This document shows, one piece after another, positions 9,756-19,186 of a DNA stretch of 64,000 bases (its first letter is position 1; every line of letters starts with the position of its first letter). The DNA comes from Arthrobacter liuii. Its GTDB lineage: Bacteria > Actinomycetota > Actinomycetes > Actinomycetales > Micrococcaceae. The position numbers and the translations under genes are program-made. Location of the stretch: the NCBI RefSeq assembly GCF_014639275.1, contig NZ_BMFW01000013.1, forward strand, positions 1-64,000. Reading direction: 5' to 3'. Under the pieces are notes generated by a model. It saw nothing but the letters and a program-made list of their open reading frames with translations, had not been told where the DNA came from and did not search any database.

Positions 9756-10238
9756 ATGAGCGCAGCCGCTGTGACCCTGTGCTTCCTGATCCGCGACGGG
9801 GCCAACGGGGCGGAAGTGCTCCTGGGGCTCAAGCAAACCGGGTTTGGCAAAGGCAAGATCGTGGGCATCGGCGGCCACGTGGAACGCGGGGAGACCGACG
9901 CCCAGGCGGTGATCCGTGAGGTGCTTGAAGAAACTGGCGTGGTGCTGCGCCACGAAGATCTGGCCGATGCCGGAACCGTCCGTTTCGTCTTCCCCGCGAG
10001 GCCGGAATGGAACATGGCCACCCGGATCTTCACCGCGCGCACGTGGCACGGCGAGCCGGTGCCAAGCGATGAGATCCTGCCTGAATGGTTCAGCGTGGAG
10101 GCCTTGCCGGTAGACCGGATGTGGCAGGACGCCGACCACTGGCTGCCGGTGGTGCTCGAAGGCGGCCGGGTCAATGTGGTGGTCACCATGCACACCGATA
10201 ACGAATCCGTCGCGTCATCTGAGAGCCGCTTGGACTGA
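9756..10238 (+). CDS. NUDIX hydrolase, 8-oxo-dGTP diphosphatase (MTH1/MutT) type
   Basis: A 160-residue NUDIX protein with a full Nudix box at about residues 40-62 (GHVERGETDAQAVIREVLEE followed by TG). The start AAVTLCFLIRDGANGAEVLLG and the GFGKGKIVGIGG stretch resemble MTH1-like 8-oxo-dGTP diphosphatases, which clear oxidised dGTP from the nucleotide pool. That substrate is a family-level inference. It begins 9 bp after xerD and ends just before a strong hairpin facing prpC, so it is the last gene of the rightward operon. Confidence 0.82.
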   Translation: MSAAAVTLCFLIRDGANGAEVLLGLKQTGFGKGKIVGIGGHVERGETDAQAVIREVLEETGVVLRHEDLADAGTVRFVFPARPEWNMATRIFTARTWHGEPVPSDEILPEWFSVEALPVDRMWQDADHWLPVVLEGGRVNVVVTMHTDNESVASSESRLD

Positions 10239-10248
10239 GCGTTAAAGG

Positions 10249-10289
10249 CCGACGGCGGCCCGGGCACCAAAGTCCCGGGCCGCCGTCGG
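10249..10289. terminator. Bidirectional terminator hairpin between NUDIX gene and prpC
   Basis: A perfect 16-bp stem (10249-10264 with 10274-10289), very GC-rich, with a 9-base loop. It lies between two convergent genes. T-runs are poor on both sides, so termination may rest on stem strength. Confidence 0.75.
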
Positions 10290-10315
10290 ACGTTCCTGCC
10301 TTAAGCGGGGAAACG

Positions 10316-11455
10316 CTAGGGGAGGTGCCGCTCCTCGTGGCCGTTGTATTCGCTCAGGGGCCTGATCAGCGAGTTGGCGTCAAGCTGCTCCATGATGTGC
10401 GCGGTCCAGCCCGTGATCCGGCTGGCCACGAACAGGGGAGTGAACGTGGGTGTGTCGAAGCCCATCAGGTGGTACGTCGGCCCCGCTGGGTAGTCGAGGT
10501 TCGGCTTGATGGCCTTTGCCTCGTCCATGGCCGTTTCCAGGCCGTTGTACAGCCCCAGCAGCTCGGGTCGGCCGTAATGGGCGATCATCTTGTCCAGGGC
10601 GGCCTTCATGGTGGGCACCCGGGAGTCGCCATGCTTGTAGACGCGGTGGCCGAAGCCCATGACCTTCTTCTTCTTCGCCAGGGCATCCTCCATCCAGGCC
10701 TTCGCCCGGGCTGCGGCCTCCTCGAGGGACTCCTCCTGCCGGATGCCGATCTCGTCGAAGGTGTGCATGACGGCTTCGTTCGCACCGCCGTGCAGCGGAC
10801 CCTTCAGGGCGCCGATGGCTCCTGTCACCGCCGAGTGCAGGTCCGAGAGTGTCGAGGTGATGACGCGCGCGGTGAAGGTGGACGCGTTGAAGGAGTGCTC
10901 GGCGTAGAGGATCATCGAGACGTTGAAGGCGTCCACCACCTCGGGCACCTGTTCCTCGCCGAAGGCCATCCACAGGAAGTTGGCCGAGTAGCCAAGGTCT
11001 TCGCGGGGCTCCACGAGCTCCTGGCCGTGGCGGCGGCGCTGGTCGTAGGCCACAACGGCCGGCATGGCGGCGAACAGGTCCACGGCCTTGGCCATGTTGG
11101 CTTCCCGTGAGGAGTCTTCCGCCAGCGGGTGGCGGGCGCCCATCACGGAGGCAGCGGTCCTGCAGACATCCATCGGGTGCGAGGTCACCGGCAAGGCATC
11201 GATGACCTGCTTGACTACCGGATCAAGGGCGCGCCCGGCGCGCTCCCTTGCGGTGAATTCCGCCAACTGCTCCTTGGTGGGCAGTTCGCCGTTCCAGAGC
11301 AGGTAGGCCACTTCCTCGAAGCTGCACCTGGCTGCCAGTTCCTGGACCGGATAGCCCCGGTACAGCAGGGAGTTTGTGTCAGGGTTGACCTTGGAGACCG
11401 CGGTGTAGTCAACCACGACGCCGGCAAGGCCCTTTTTGATCTCATTTTCAGCCAT
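10316..11455 (-). CDS. prpC: 2-methylcitrate synthase PrpC
   Basis: Condenses propionyl-CoA with oxaloacetate to 2-methylcitrate, the entry step of the methylcitrate cycle. The 379-residue protein belongs to the citrate synthase family: LLYRGYPVQELA near the N-terminus, GPLHGGANEAV, and the active-site segment VMGFGHRVYKHGDSR. The call of PrpC over ordinary citrate synthase rests on the short length and on being the last gene of gntR-prpD-prpB-prpC. The start is ATG 11455 with AAAGGAG upstream. A 59-bp gap separates it from prpB. Confidence 0.92.
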   Translation of the reverse strand: MAENEIKKGLAGVVVDYTAVSKVNPDTNSLLYRGYPVQELAARCSFEEVAYLLWNGELPTKEQLAEFTARERAGRALDPVVKQVIDALPVTSHPMDVCRTAASVMGARHPLAEDSSREANMAKAVDLFAAMPAVVAYDQRRRHGQELVEPREDLGYSANFLWMAFGEEQVPEVVDAFNVSMILYAEHSFNASTFTARVITSTLSDLHSAVTGAIGALKGPLHGGANEAVMHTFDEIGIRQEESLEEAAARAKAWMEDALAKKKKVMGFGHRVYKHGDSRVPTMKAALDKMIAHYGRPELLGLYNGLETAMDEAKAIKPNLDYPAGPTYHLMGFDTPTFTPLFVASRITGWTAHIMEQLDANSLIRPLSEYNGHEERHLP

Positions 11456-11514
11456 GCTGAAACTCCTTTGTTCCTAAAGCCTGTTATCCGGCCGGGGCCG
11501 GCATTCCGGGGATA

Positions 11515-12417
11515 TTAGATGCCGGGGATCTGGAAGTTGAACACCCCGGTGTCGAAGCGGTTGTAAGCCTCGTAATCGACGAGGTCGTAGAGCCGGGCAC
11601 GGGTCAGCATGCTTGGAACCTGTGCCTCCTGGGTGCCGTCGGATTTGATCGATTCCAGAGTACGCTCAGCAGCGCCCATGGCACTACGGAGCAGCGTTAC
11701 CGGATAGATGACCATGTTCACGCCGACGCCGGCCAGCTCATCCACAGTGAACAGTGCGCTCTTGCCGAACTCGGTCATGTTCGCCAGGATCGGCACGTCC
11801 ACCGCGTCCCGGATGGCCTGGAACTCGCTGAGGTCCTTCATGGCCTCAGGGAATATCGCGTCCGCCCCGGCTTCAACCAGGGCCTTGGCCCGCTGCTGCG
11901 CGGCTTCCAGGCCATCGGTGGCCCGGATATCGGTGCGGGCCATGATCAGGAAGTTCGGGTCGCGCCGTGCGTCGGCGGCGGCACGGATCCGCTTGGTGGC
12001 TGTGTCCAGGTCCACCACGTTCTTCCCGTCGAGGTGGCCGCAGCGCTTCGGGTTGAACTGGTCCTCGATGTGGCAGCCGGCCAGGCCAGCGTTCTCGAGT
12101 TCCTGCACGGTGCGGGCCACGTTCATGGGCTCGCCGAAGCCGGTGTCGGCGTCCACGATCGAAGGCAGGTCCGTCATGCGCGCAATCTGCCCGGCCCGGG
12201 TGGCAACTTCGGTGAGGGTTGTGAGTCCGATGTCGGGCAGGCCGAGGTCGTTGGCCAGCACGGCGCCGGAGATGTAGACGCCGGCGAAGCCTTTTTCCTC
12301 GATCAGCCTGGCCGAGAGCGGGTTGAACGCGCCCGGGAACTGCTGGACGGTCCCGGAAGACAGCAGTTCCCGGAAGCGGAGCCGTTTCTGCTCCGGCGTG
12401 GTCTTCGAGTACAGCAT
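11515..12417 (-). CDS. prpB: 2-methylisocitrate lyase PrpB
   Basis: Cleaves 2-methylisocitrate to pyruvate and succinate, the last step of the methylcitrate cycle. The 300-residue protein belongs to the PEP mutase/isocitrate lyase superfamily. It carries the KRCGH active-site signature with Cys at about residue 126, the metal-binding region VDADTGFGEP near residue 88, and IEDQFNPK just before the signature. The ATG shares one base with the stop of prpD, so the two are translationally coupled. Confidence 0.93.
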   Translation of the reverse strand: MLYSKTTPEQKRLRFRELLSSGTVQQFPGAFNPLSARLIEEKGFAGVYISGAVLANDLGLPDIGLTTLTEVATRAGQIARMTDLPSIVDADTGFGEPMNVARTVQELENAGLAGCHIEDQFNPKRCGHLDGKNVVDLDTATKRIRAAADARRDPNFLIMARTDIRATDGLEAAQQRAKALVEAGADAIFPEAMKDLSEFQAIRDAVDVPILANMTEFGKSALFTVDELAGVGVNMVIYPVTLLRSAMGAAERTLESIKSDGTQEAQVPSMLTRARLYDLVDYEAYNRFDTGVFNFQIPGI

Positions 12418-13937
12418 CAGAAGAGTCCCTTCGGTGCCGCCGCCAGGTCGATGACGCCGGGGGCGGCGGTGATGTTGAGCTGGTCCAGTTCGCCTGCCGC
12501 GAGTTCGGGGAGGCGTTCGACGGCGGCGAGGAACCTCTCGATTTCGGCCTCCTCCACAAGCCCTGCGGCGAGGGTGCGGAACTTGTTGACGTACTGTTCG
12601 CGGGCGAAGGGCCGGGCGCCCAGGGGATGCGCGTCAGCGACGGCGATCTGGTCGGTGATGACGGTGCCGTCCTTGAGCGTGATTTCCACTGAACCGCCGA
12701 AGGCCTTCTCCGCGATGTCCAGGGAGTGGTAGCGGCGGGTCCATTCCGGATCTTCCACCGTGGCCACCTTGTGCCACAGTTCCACGGTGTCCGGGCGTGC
12801 AGCACGCTGCGGGGCGTAGGAGTCCACGTGGTGCCAGGCTCCGTCCTGCAGGGCGACGGTGAAGATGTAAGGGATGGAGTGGTCCAGGGTTTCCCGGCTG
12901 GCTGTGGGGCTGTATTTTTGGGGATCGTTGGCGCCGGAGCCGATCACGTAGTGGGTGTGGTGGCTGGTCTTGATCAGTACGGATTCGACATTGGCCGGGT
13001 CCGTGACTTCGGGGTGTTCGCGGTTCAGCTTGCGGGCCAGGTCGATCCAGGCCTGCGCCTGGTATTCGGCGGAGTGTTCCTTGGTGTAGGTGTCCAGGAT
13101 GGCGCGCTTGGCTTCGCCGGGCGTGGGGAGCGGGACCATGTAGGACGCGTCCGGGCCGTCGAGCATCCAGGCGATGACGCCGTCTTCGCCTTCGTAGATC
13201 GGCACGGGCGAGGTCTGGCCGCGCATGGCACGGTCGGCGGACTCGATGGCCATCTTGCCGGCAAACGCCGGGGCGTGCGCCTTCCAGGTGGAGATCTCGC
13301 CCTTGCGGGACTGCCGGGTTGCGGTGGTGGTGTGCAGTGCCTGCCCCACGGACTGGAAGATGGTTTCGACGTCGAGGCCCAGCAGTGTGCCGATCCCGGC
13401 GGCGGCGGAGGGGCCCAGATGGGCTACGTGGTCGATCTTGTGCTTGTGCAGGCAGATGGCCTTGACCAGGTTGACCTGGATCTCGTAGCCGGTGGCAATG
13501 CCGCGGACCAGGTCCTGGCCGCTGGCGCCCACGTGCTGGGCGACGGCGAGGATCGGCGGGATATTGTCCCCGGGGTGGGAGTAGTCGGCCGCGAGGAAGG
13601 TGTCGTGGTAGTCCAGCTCGCGGACGGCCACACCGTTGGCCCACGCAGCCCATTCCGGTGCCACCCGCTCTTCGATGCCGAAGACCTTGGACCCCTGGCC
13701 GCCGGTGCTGGGGCCATGGGTGAGCGCCTGCGCGCGGGCGGCGACGATGGGCGCGCGGTTAAGGGAGGCGATGGCAACCGAGGCGTTGTCGATGACCCGG
13801 TTGATCACCATGTCGGTCACCTCGGGGGAGACGGCGACGGGGTCCGCCGCGACCTGGGCGATCTTGTACGCGAGCTGGTCCTCGCGGGGCAGGTACTCTT
13901 CGCTCTTGTAGACGCGGACGTGGTGTTCCTTAACCAT
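12417..13937 (-). CDS. prpD: 2-methylcitrate dehydratase PrpD
   Basis: A MmgE/PrpD-family protein of 506 residues that dehydrates 2-methylcitrate. Typical segments are [14 protein letters not shown] near the N-terminus, [20 protein letters not shown], and the Gly-rich [20 protein letters not shown]. Its start overlaps the end of the GntR regulator gene by 8 bp and its end overlaps prpB by one base, so gntR, prpD and prpB form a tight unit. Confidence 0.93.
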   Translation of the reverse strand: MVKEHHVRVYKSEEYLPREDQLAYKIAQVAADPVAVSPEVTDMVINRVIDNASVAIASLNRAPIVAARAQALTHGPSTGGQGSKVFGIEERVAPEWAAWANGVAVRELDYHDTFLAADYSHPGDNIPPILAVAQHVGASGQDLVRGIATGYEIQVNLVKAICLHKHKIDHVAHLGPSAAAGIGTLLGLDVETIFQSVGQALHTTTATRQSRKGEISTWKAHAPAFAGKMAIESADRAMRGQTSPVPIYEGEDGVIAWMLDGPDASYMVPLPTPGEAKRAILDTYTKEHSAEYQAQAWIDLARKLNREHPEVTDPANVESVLIKTSHHTHYVIGSGANDPQKYSPTASRETLDHSIPYIFTVALQDGAWHHVDSYAPQRAARPDTVELWHKVATVEDPEWTRRYHSLDIAEKAFGGSVEITLKDGTVITDQIAVADAHPLGARPFAREQYVNKFRTLAAGLVEEAEIERFLAAVERLPELAAGELDQLNITAAPGVIDLAAAPKGLF

Positions 13938-14586
13938 GGTGCTCCTTCGGGTGGGATGCGTGGGTTGCTTTGACGTGGGAGAGGCTGCGGTGCAGGTGGA
14001 CGACGGTGGCCGCCTCTGCGAGTTTCGGGTTGCCGGCCGCTATGGCCTCTGCGATGGCGGCATGCTCGGCGGCCGCAGCGGTCAGGCGGCAGGCGTCGTC
14101 GGCCGCAAGCCTGCGGATCCGGACCAGGTGCACGCGCAGGCTTCGCATGGCCTGGGCCAGGTAGGAGTTGGAGATAGCTGCATCGATGGCTGTGTCCAGC
14201 CTGCCCACCAGCTCGTAGTAGTCGTGCAGGGCGGGATCATCGCCGCTGATCAGCTCCGGAGCCTGGAGCAGTTCGCGCTGCAGGCGCTCGAACGTTGCGG
14301 CGTCGCCGCGCCGTGCGGCCAACGCTGCGGCCCTGCCCTCGAGGGTTTCCCGGAGTTCGAAAAGTTCGTCGATGTCCTCAAGGGAGATGTCGGTGACGAC
14401 GACGCCGCGGCCGCCCGCCGTCGTCAGTCCTTCCGCTGTGAGTCTCCCCAGTGCTTCGCGCAGCGGCGTCCGTGAGACACCGAGGCGTTCGGACTGCTCC
14501 ACCTCGGCAAGAACCGTGCCGGGCGCCAGCCGCCATTCGACGATGTCCTCCCGCAGGGCGGCATAGGCCTTGTCACTGGCGCGCAT
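13930..14586 (-). CDS. GntR-family (FCD) regulator of the prp genes
   Basis: A 218-residue regulator. The N-terminal winged helix (about residues 5-70) has the GntR signature [20 protein letters not shown]. The C-terminal all-helical FCD domain has [20 protein letters not shown] and carries the His/Asp residues that usually bind a metal and a carboxylic acid. I chose ATG 14586 because GGAAGGAG lies just upstream; a start at 14724 would read through the promoter and operators. It is the first gene of the operon with prpDBC and divergent from prpE, so it most likely senses a methylcitrate-cycle intermediate. This differs from the sigma-54 PrpR of enterics. Confidence 0.88.
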   Translation of the reverse strand: MRASDKAYAALREDIVEWRLAPGTVLAEVEQSERLGVSRTPLREALGRLTAEGLTTAGGRGVVVTDISLEDIDELFELRETLEGRAAALAARRGDAATFERLQRELLQAPELISGDDPALHDYYELVGRLDTAIDAAISNSYLAQAMRSLRVHLVRIRRLAADDACRLTAAAAEHAAIAEAIAAGNPKLAEAATVVHLHRSLSHVKATHASHPKEHHG

Positions 14587-14616
14587 GGTGGTCTCCTTCC
14601 TCGCTGACTGGATCAG

Positions 14617-14624
14617 TGTATACA
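14617..14624. promoter_or_regulatory. Palindromic TGTATACA, predicted regulator operator 1 at the gntR-prp -10
   Basis: An 8-bp palindrome on the -10 of a plausible minus-strand promoter: TTGCTG (14647-14642), 17-bp spacer, TGTATA (14624-14619). Binding here would repress gntR-prpDBC. The core is identical to operator 2, 52 bp away. Confidence 0.6.
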
Positions 14625-14665
14625 TAGCGGCCGCTGGAATACAGCAAATAAGGAAAAATCCGACT

Positions 14666-14679
14666 TTCTGTATACAGAA
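14666..14679. promoter_or_regulatory. 14-bp palindrome TTCTGTATACAGAA, predicted regulator operator 2
   Basis: A perfect inverted repeat with the TGTATACA core seen in several GntR/FCD operators. It lies just upstream of a possible prpE promoter, TTGTGG (14683-14688), 18-bp spacer, TACGAT (14707-14712). Centre-to-centre distance to operator 1 is 52 bp, about five helical turns, so both sites face the same side of the DNA. Confidence 0.65.
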
Positions 14680-14747
14680 CCCTTGTGGGTGTCGCAGGCC
14701 TGCAGCTACGATGAGCTGCATCACAATGTCGTGGACGGGATTACCTC

Positions 14748-16652
14748 ATGGTCATCAACAGCTACCGGGACAGCTACCGGCGCAGCGTGGAACAACCCGA
14801 AGAATTCTGGCTGGAAGCAGCGGAAAAGATTTCCTGGAACACCCCGCCGGGCCGGGCCCTGGACTCCAGCCGGGCGCCCTTGTACAGCTGGTTTCCCGAG
14901 GGGACGCTGAACACCTGCTACAACGCCCTGGACCGTCACGTTGCCGCGGGCCGTGGAGGCCAGGACGCCCTGATCTACGACTCCGCCATGCTCGGCTCGC
15001 AGCAGCGCTTCAGCTACGCAGAGCTCACCGAACTCGTCGCCCGCTTCGCCGGGGTGCTGCGCAGCCACGGCGTGCGCAAAGGGGACCGCGTGGTGATCTA
15101 CATGCCGATGATCCCGGAAGCCGCCATCGCCATGCTCGCCACCGCCAGGCTGGGGGCGGTCCACTCGGTGGTCTTTGGGGGATTTGCGCCCAAGGAGCTC
15201 GCCGCACGGATCCGCGATGCAGCCCCGGCTGCGGTGGTCACCGCCTCGGGTGGGATCGAACCTTCACGACGCATCGAGTACCTGCCGGCGGTCGCGGAGG
15301 CGCTCGAGTTGGCCGGCGCGCCGGACATCCCCGTGCTGGTCAAGGCGCGCGACGGTTTCGCCTCCGCCGTGTCGGACCACACCGGCTGGCTCGACTGGGA
15401 CACGGAAGCGGCAGCCGCGGACCCGGCCGCCCCGGTGGACGTGAAGGCCACGGACCCGCTCTACATCCTTTACACGTCGGGCACCACCGGAACGCCCAAG
15501 GGCGTGGTGCGTGACAACGGCGGCCACGCCGTCGCCCTGCGCTGGACGCTGGAGAACATCTACGACGTCGGACCCGGCGACGTCCTGTGGACCGCCTCTG
15601 ACGTCGGCTGGGTGGTGGGGCACTCGTACATCGTCTACGGTCCGCTGCTGGCCGGTGCCACGACAGTGATGTACGAAGGCAAGCCGGTGGGCACCCCGGA
15701 CGCGGGCGCATTCTGGCGCGTAGTCCAGGACCACAGGGTCAACGTGCTGTTCACTGCCCCCACGGCGCTGCGGGCCATCCGCAAAGCCGACCCCGAGGCG
15801 AAGCTGCTGGATAAATACGACATCTCCAGCCTGCGCACGCTGTTCGCGGCCGGCGAGCGGCTGGACACGGACACGTTCCACTGGGCATCCCGGGTCCTCG
15901 GCGTGCCGGTGGTGGACCACTGGTGGCAGACCGAGACCGGCTGGGCCATCTGCGCCAACCCGCGGGGCCTGGACGGGCTCCCGATCAAGGCTGGTTCGCC
16001 CAGCGTCCCCATGCCGGGCTTCAGGCTGCGGATCCTTGACGGTGCGGGCGGGGAAGTCGAGCCGGGAACCGAAGGCAACATCGTCCTGGGGCTGCCGCTG
16101 CCGCCGGGTACCCTGACTACGCTGTGGGGAAACGACGAACGCTACATCTCCTCCTACCTGACGGCCTTCGAGGGCTCCTATGCCACGGGCGATTCCGGAT
16201 ACCGCGATGAGGACGGGTATCTCTTCGTCATGGGCCGCACCGACGACATCATCAACGTTGCCGGCCACCGGCTCTCCACGGGCGCCATGGAACAGGTGAT
16301 CGGCCAGCACCCCGCCATTGCCGAGTGCGCGGTGATCGGCCTGGCCGATCCGCTGAAGGGCCAACGCCCAAGCGGCTACGTGGTGCTCAAATCAGGGGTA
16401 GACATCCCCGGAGACGTGTTGGCCAGGGACCTGGTGGCACTGGTCCGGCGCGATATTGGTGCGGTTGCGGACTTCAAGCACGTGACCGTGGTGGAGGCCC
16501 TGCCCAAGACCCGTTCGGGGAAGATCCTCCGCAAGACCATGCGCCAAATAGCAGACGGCGAGGAGTACACGGTGCCGTCCACCATCGAAGATCCGGGGGT
16601 CATCGACCAGCTGATCGGCATTCTCCGGGCGGGCGGGGCCCAAGCTGGCTGA
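14748..16652 (+). CDS. prpE: Propionyl-CoA synthetase PrpE (acyl-CoA synthetase)
   Basis: Activates propionate to propionyl-CoA through an adenylate. The 634-residue protein belongs to the acetyl/propionyl-CoA synthetase family: YRDSYRRSVEQPEEFWLEAA at the N-terminus, the P-loop ILYTSGTTGTPKGVVRD near residue 240, the YATGDSGYRDEDGY/GRTDDIINVAGHRLSTG region, and the catalytic Lys in PKTRSGKILRK, a lysine that is often acetylated in this family. The divergent arrangement with prpDBC favours PrpE over acetyl-CoA synthetase. The start is ATG 14748. Confidence 0.9.
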   Translation: MVINSYRDSYRRSVEQPEEFWLEAAEKISWNTPPGRALDSSRAPLYSWFPEGTLNTCYNALDRHVAAGRGGQDALIYDSAMLGSQQRFSYAELTELVARFAGVLRSHGVRKGDRVVIYMPMIPEAAIAMLATARLGAVHSVVFGGFAPKELAARIRDAAPAAVVTASGGIEPSRRIEYLPAVAEALELAGAPDIPVLVKARDGFASAVSDHTGWLDWDTEAAAADPAAPVDVKATDPLYILYTSGTTGTPKGVVRDNGGHAVALRWTLENIYDVGPGDVLWTASDVGWVVGHSYIVYGPLLAGATTVMYEGKPVGTPDAGAFWRVVQDHRVNVLFTAPTALRAIRKADPEAKLLDKYDISSLRTLFAAGERLDTDTFHWASRVLGVPVVDHWWQTETGWAICANPRGLDGLPIKAGSPSVPMPGFRLRILDGAGGEVEPGTEGNIVLGLPLPPGTLTTLWGNDERYISSYLTAFEGSYATGDSGYRDEDGYLFVMGRTDDIINVAGHRLSTGAMEQVIGQHPAIAECAVIGLADPLKGQRPSGYVVLKSGVDIPGDVLARDLVALVRRDIGAVADFKHVTVVEALPKTRSGKILRKTMRQIADGEEYTVPSTIEDPGVIDQLIGILRAGGAQAG

Positions 16653-16682
16653 GGGCTGGCCTGGGGTCCGCCCTCCCACTCC

Positions 16683-17396
16683 TCAGCGGGCGTTCCAGCG
16701 GTATTCGTTTTCCGGCCTGCCGGGGGTGCCGTAGCGGGCGGTCCGGGAAACCGTGCCGGCGTCGGCAAGGTACTCCAGGTAGCGCCGCGCCGTCACGCGG
16801 GACATGCCCAAGGCATCCATGACCTCGGTGGCGGACACCGCTTCCGGCTGCCGGCGGAGGAATTCCTGGACTGAGCCGAGCGTCGAGGTGGAGAGGCCCT
16901 TGGGGAGCGGGAGCTCGGACGGCGCCCGGAGGCTGGCGAAGGCCTGGTCCACCTCGCTTTGCGATGCACCCCCCTTGCCGGGTCCACCGCCGGAGCCGGC
17001 CAGCTGCTGCCGGAACTGGCGGTAGTTCTCCAGCTTGTCCGAGAAGGTGGCGAACGTGAAGGGCTTGATCAAGTACTGGACCACGCCGATGGCCACAGCG
17101 CTCCGGACGATCGCCAGCTCGCGCACAGCGGTGATGGCGATGATGTCCGCGAGTATCCCGGCTGAACGCATCCGCCGGGCGATGTCCAGGCCATGCAGGT
17201 CGGGCAGGTTCATGTCCAGCAGGACAAGTTCCACCGGCTCTCCCGCAGCCACGAATTCGTTCATCAGCCGCAGGGCGGACTGGCCGTCGGGTGCGGTTCC
17301 GGCGAGCTCGAATCCTTCCACCCGCCCCACGTACGCGGCGTGGGCTGCCGAAGCGATGGCCTCGTCTTCGACGACGAGGACCCGGATGTTGCTCAC
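16683..17396 (-). CDS. Response regulator, CitB/DctR/DpiA family
   Basis: A 237-residue response regulator. The receiver domain carries the acidic pair in LVVEDE (residues 11-12), the phospho-acceptor Asp61 in LLDMNLPDLHG, and the Lys in QYLIKPFTF. The C-terminal DNA-binding part has an HTH like those of CitB/DctR proteins (SVQEFLRRQPEAVSATEVMD, then GMSRVTARRYLEYL). The GTG start overlaps the stop of the sensor kinase gene in a GTGA, so the pair is cotranscribed kinase first. By family and by the divergent dctA it probably controls C4-dicarboxylate uptake. Confidence 0.88.
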   Translation of the reverse strand: MSNIRVLVVEDEAIASAAHAAYVGRVEGFELAGTAPDGQSALRLMNEFVAAGEPVELVLLDMNLPDLHGLDIARRMRSAGILADIIAITAVRELAIVRSAVAIGVVQYLIKPFTFATFSDKLENYRQFRQQLAGSGGGPGKGGASQSEVDQAFASLRAPSELPLPKGLSTSTLGSVQEFLRRQPEAVSATEVMDALGMSRVTARRYLEYLADAGTVSRTARYGTPGRPENEYRWNAR

Positions 17397-19027
17397 TGTC
17401 TGTGCTCCTTCTCCGCGGACACCGCTGCGGGCAGGAAAACTTCGAACTTGGCGCCGCGCCGGCCGTTAATGGCCAGCGTACCGCCCAAACGCTGCACCGC
17501 CTGCCGGACCAGTGCCAGGCCAATGCCCCGGCCCCCTGACCCCGCGGGCTTCGTGCTGAATCCGTGCCGGAGGATCTTTTCCGAGTCCGCGGGGTCGATG
17601 GGTTTCCCGGAATCATTGACTGCCAGGTCCAGTCCTTCCTCGTCGGCCTCCAGCGTCAGTTCCACCCGCCGGGGCGGGGGCGCGTCCGCAGCGGCATCAA
17701 TGGCGTTGTCCAGCAGGTTGCCCAGGATTGTCACCAGGTCCTGGACGGCGACTCCCGGCGCCGCGCCGGAACCCAGGGTGGAGAGCTCCAGCTGGACGCC
17801 GCGCTCGTGGGCCTCGGCCACCTTGCCCATGACCAGGGCGGCCAGCACCGGCTCATTGATCGAGTTCACCATGTCGTCCGTCAACTGCTGGCTCAGTGCC
17901 AAATCCTGGGTGGCGTAGTCCAGGGCTTCCCCGGTCCGGCCGAGTTCGAGGAGGGAAACCATCGTGTGGAGCCGGTTGGCGTGCTCATGGGTCTGGGCCC
18001 GCAGTGCGTCGGACAAAGTCTGCATGGTCTGCAATTCGTTGCCCAGCGCTTCGATTTCGGTCCGGTCCCGGAGGGTTGCCACTGTTCCGTACACCGGAAT
18101 CTTGCCGCGAGTGCCCGGGGATTCCGGGCCTTTTGCGGGCCCTTGGTTGACTACCAGCACGCGGGAGCCCGTGAGCACCATCTCGTCCTTGGTGGTGCGT
18201 CCGGAATCAAACAGGCTGCGTAGTTCGCTGTCGAGCGGGAGTTCGGCCAGCGACGGCGGCCTGGTGGGATCGTTGCTGCCGGTTTCGCGCAGGCCCAGCA
18301 ACTCGGCAGCCTGGTCGTTGTACATGACCACGCGCTTCCGGGCATCAATAAGGATCAGCCCCTCGCGGACGGAGTGGAGTACAGACTCGTAGTAGGCAAA
18401 CAGCTGGGCCAACTGTTCCGGTCCCCAGCCGAGGGTCACCCGGCGGAGGTACCTGCCCAGCAGCCAGGACGCCAGGGAGCCGCCGGCCAGCAGCGCCATG
18501 CCGAGCGCCAGCAGGACAGGCAGCCGCCCTTCGAAGGCGACGTCCACGCTGCGGACGGTGACGCCCACTGCCACCAGCGCCTTCACTGCTCCCGCCCCAT
18601 CCTTCACCGGAACGATGGTCCGCACGGACGGCCCCAGGGTGCCGGCAGTGACTTCCGTGAAGGTCCGTCCCTGCAGGGCAGCATCGATGGAACCGATATA
18701 CGGGCGGCCCAGTTCCTCGTCCCGCGGATGCGTCCAGCGGGTCCGGTCCGGGGCCATGATGGTGATGAAGTCGACGCCGGCCGCGGCGGTTACGTCCTTG
18801 GCGTAAGGCTGCAGGAGGGCCGAAGGGTTGGATGTGGCTGCGGCCTGGAGCACCAGGGGATTGGCGGCGATCGAAGCCGCTACGCCCTGCATCCGGCGGC
18901 CGGCTTCTTCATAGGTGCGGTCCCGCGCGTCGACGTAGGCAGCAGTTCCCCCGATCGCGATGAAGGACACCACGATGAGCAGGTTCGCCACGAAGAGCCT
19001 GCGGGCGATACTCCAGCGGTGGATCAT
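17393..19027 (-). CDS. Sensor histidine kinase, CitA/DcuS family
   Basis: A 544-residue membrane kinase. TM1 is at about residues 10-30 (LFVANLLIVVSFIAIGGTAA). An extracytoplasmic PDC/CitA-like sensor domain spans about 35-165 (DFITIMAPDRTRWTHP; GTLGPSVRTIVPV). TM2 is near 175-195 and a PAS domain follows (REGLILIDARKRVVMYN). The phospho-acceptor His is in HEHANRLHTM, and the ATPase domain has N (NLLDNAIDAA) and G boxes (GRGIGLALV). I chose ATG 19027 because GGAGG sits 7 bp upstream; the in-frame TTG 19039 overlaps that site. CitA/DcuS sensors bind citrate or C4-dicarboxylates in the periplasmic loop. Confidence 0.88.
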   Translation of the reverse strand: MIHRWSIARRLFVANLLIVVSFIAIGGTAAYVDARDRTYEEAGRRMQGVAASIAANPLVLQAAATSNPSALLQPYAKDVTAAAGVDFITIMAPDRTRWTHPRDEELGRPYIGSIDAALQGRTFTEVTAGTLGPSVRTIVPVKDGAGAVKALVAVGVTVRSVDVAFEGRLPVLLALGMALLAGGSLASWLLGRYLRRVTLGWGPEQLAQLFAYYESVLHSVREGLILIDARKRVVMYNDQAAELLGLRETGSNDPTRPPSLAELPLDSELRSLFDSGRTTKDEMVLTGSRVLVVNQGPAKGPESPGTRGKIPVYGTVATLRDRTEIEALGNELQTMQTLSDALRAQTHEHANRLHTMVSLLELGRTGEALDYATQDLALSQQLTDDMVNSINEPVLAALVMGKVAEAHERGVQLELSTLGSGAAPGVAVQDLVTILGNLLDNAIDAAADAPPPRRVELTLEADEEGLDLAVNDSGKPIDPADSEKILRHGFSTKPAGSGGRGIGLALVRQAVQRLGGTLAINGRRGAKFEVFLPAAVSAEKEHRQ

Positions 19028-19186
19028 GCGTACCTCCAAGGGCGCTTTGCGGGTGCCGCGACCAATATGAACGCAACGGTGAGCTGGATCACGGCGTGGC
19101 CAATGATGGATATCACACCGCTAGGACGTGTCGAGCCCAGAGACTGTGCCGCAGCGTCTATCAGAATATCCACAAGGAGACACATC

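Noticed and set aside
9743..10270. Long open frames on the strand opposite nudix, xerD and other genes
   Set aside because: They are shadows of high-GC coding DNA: composition is Arg/Ser/Pro-rich, there are no motifs or ribosome-binding sites, and the opposite strand holds clear families.
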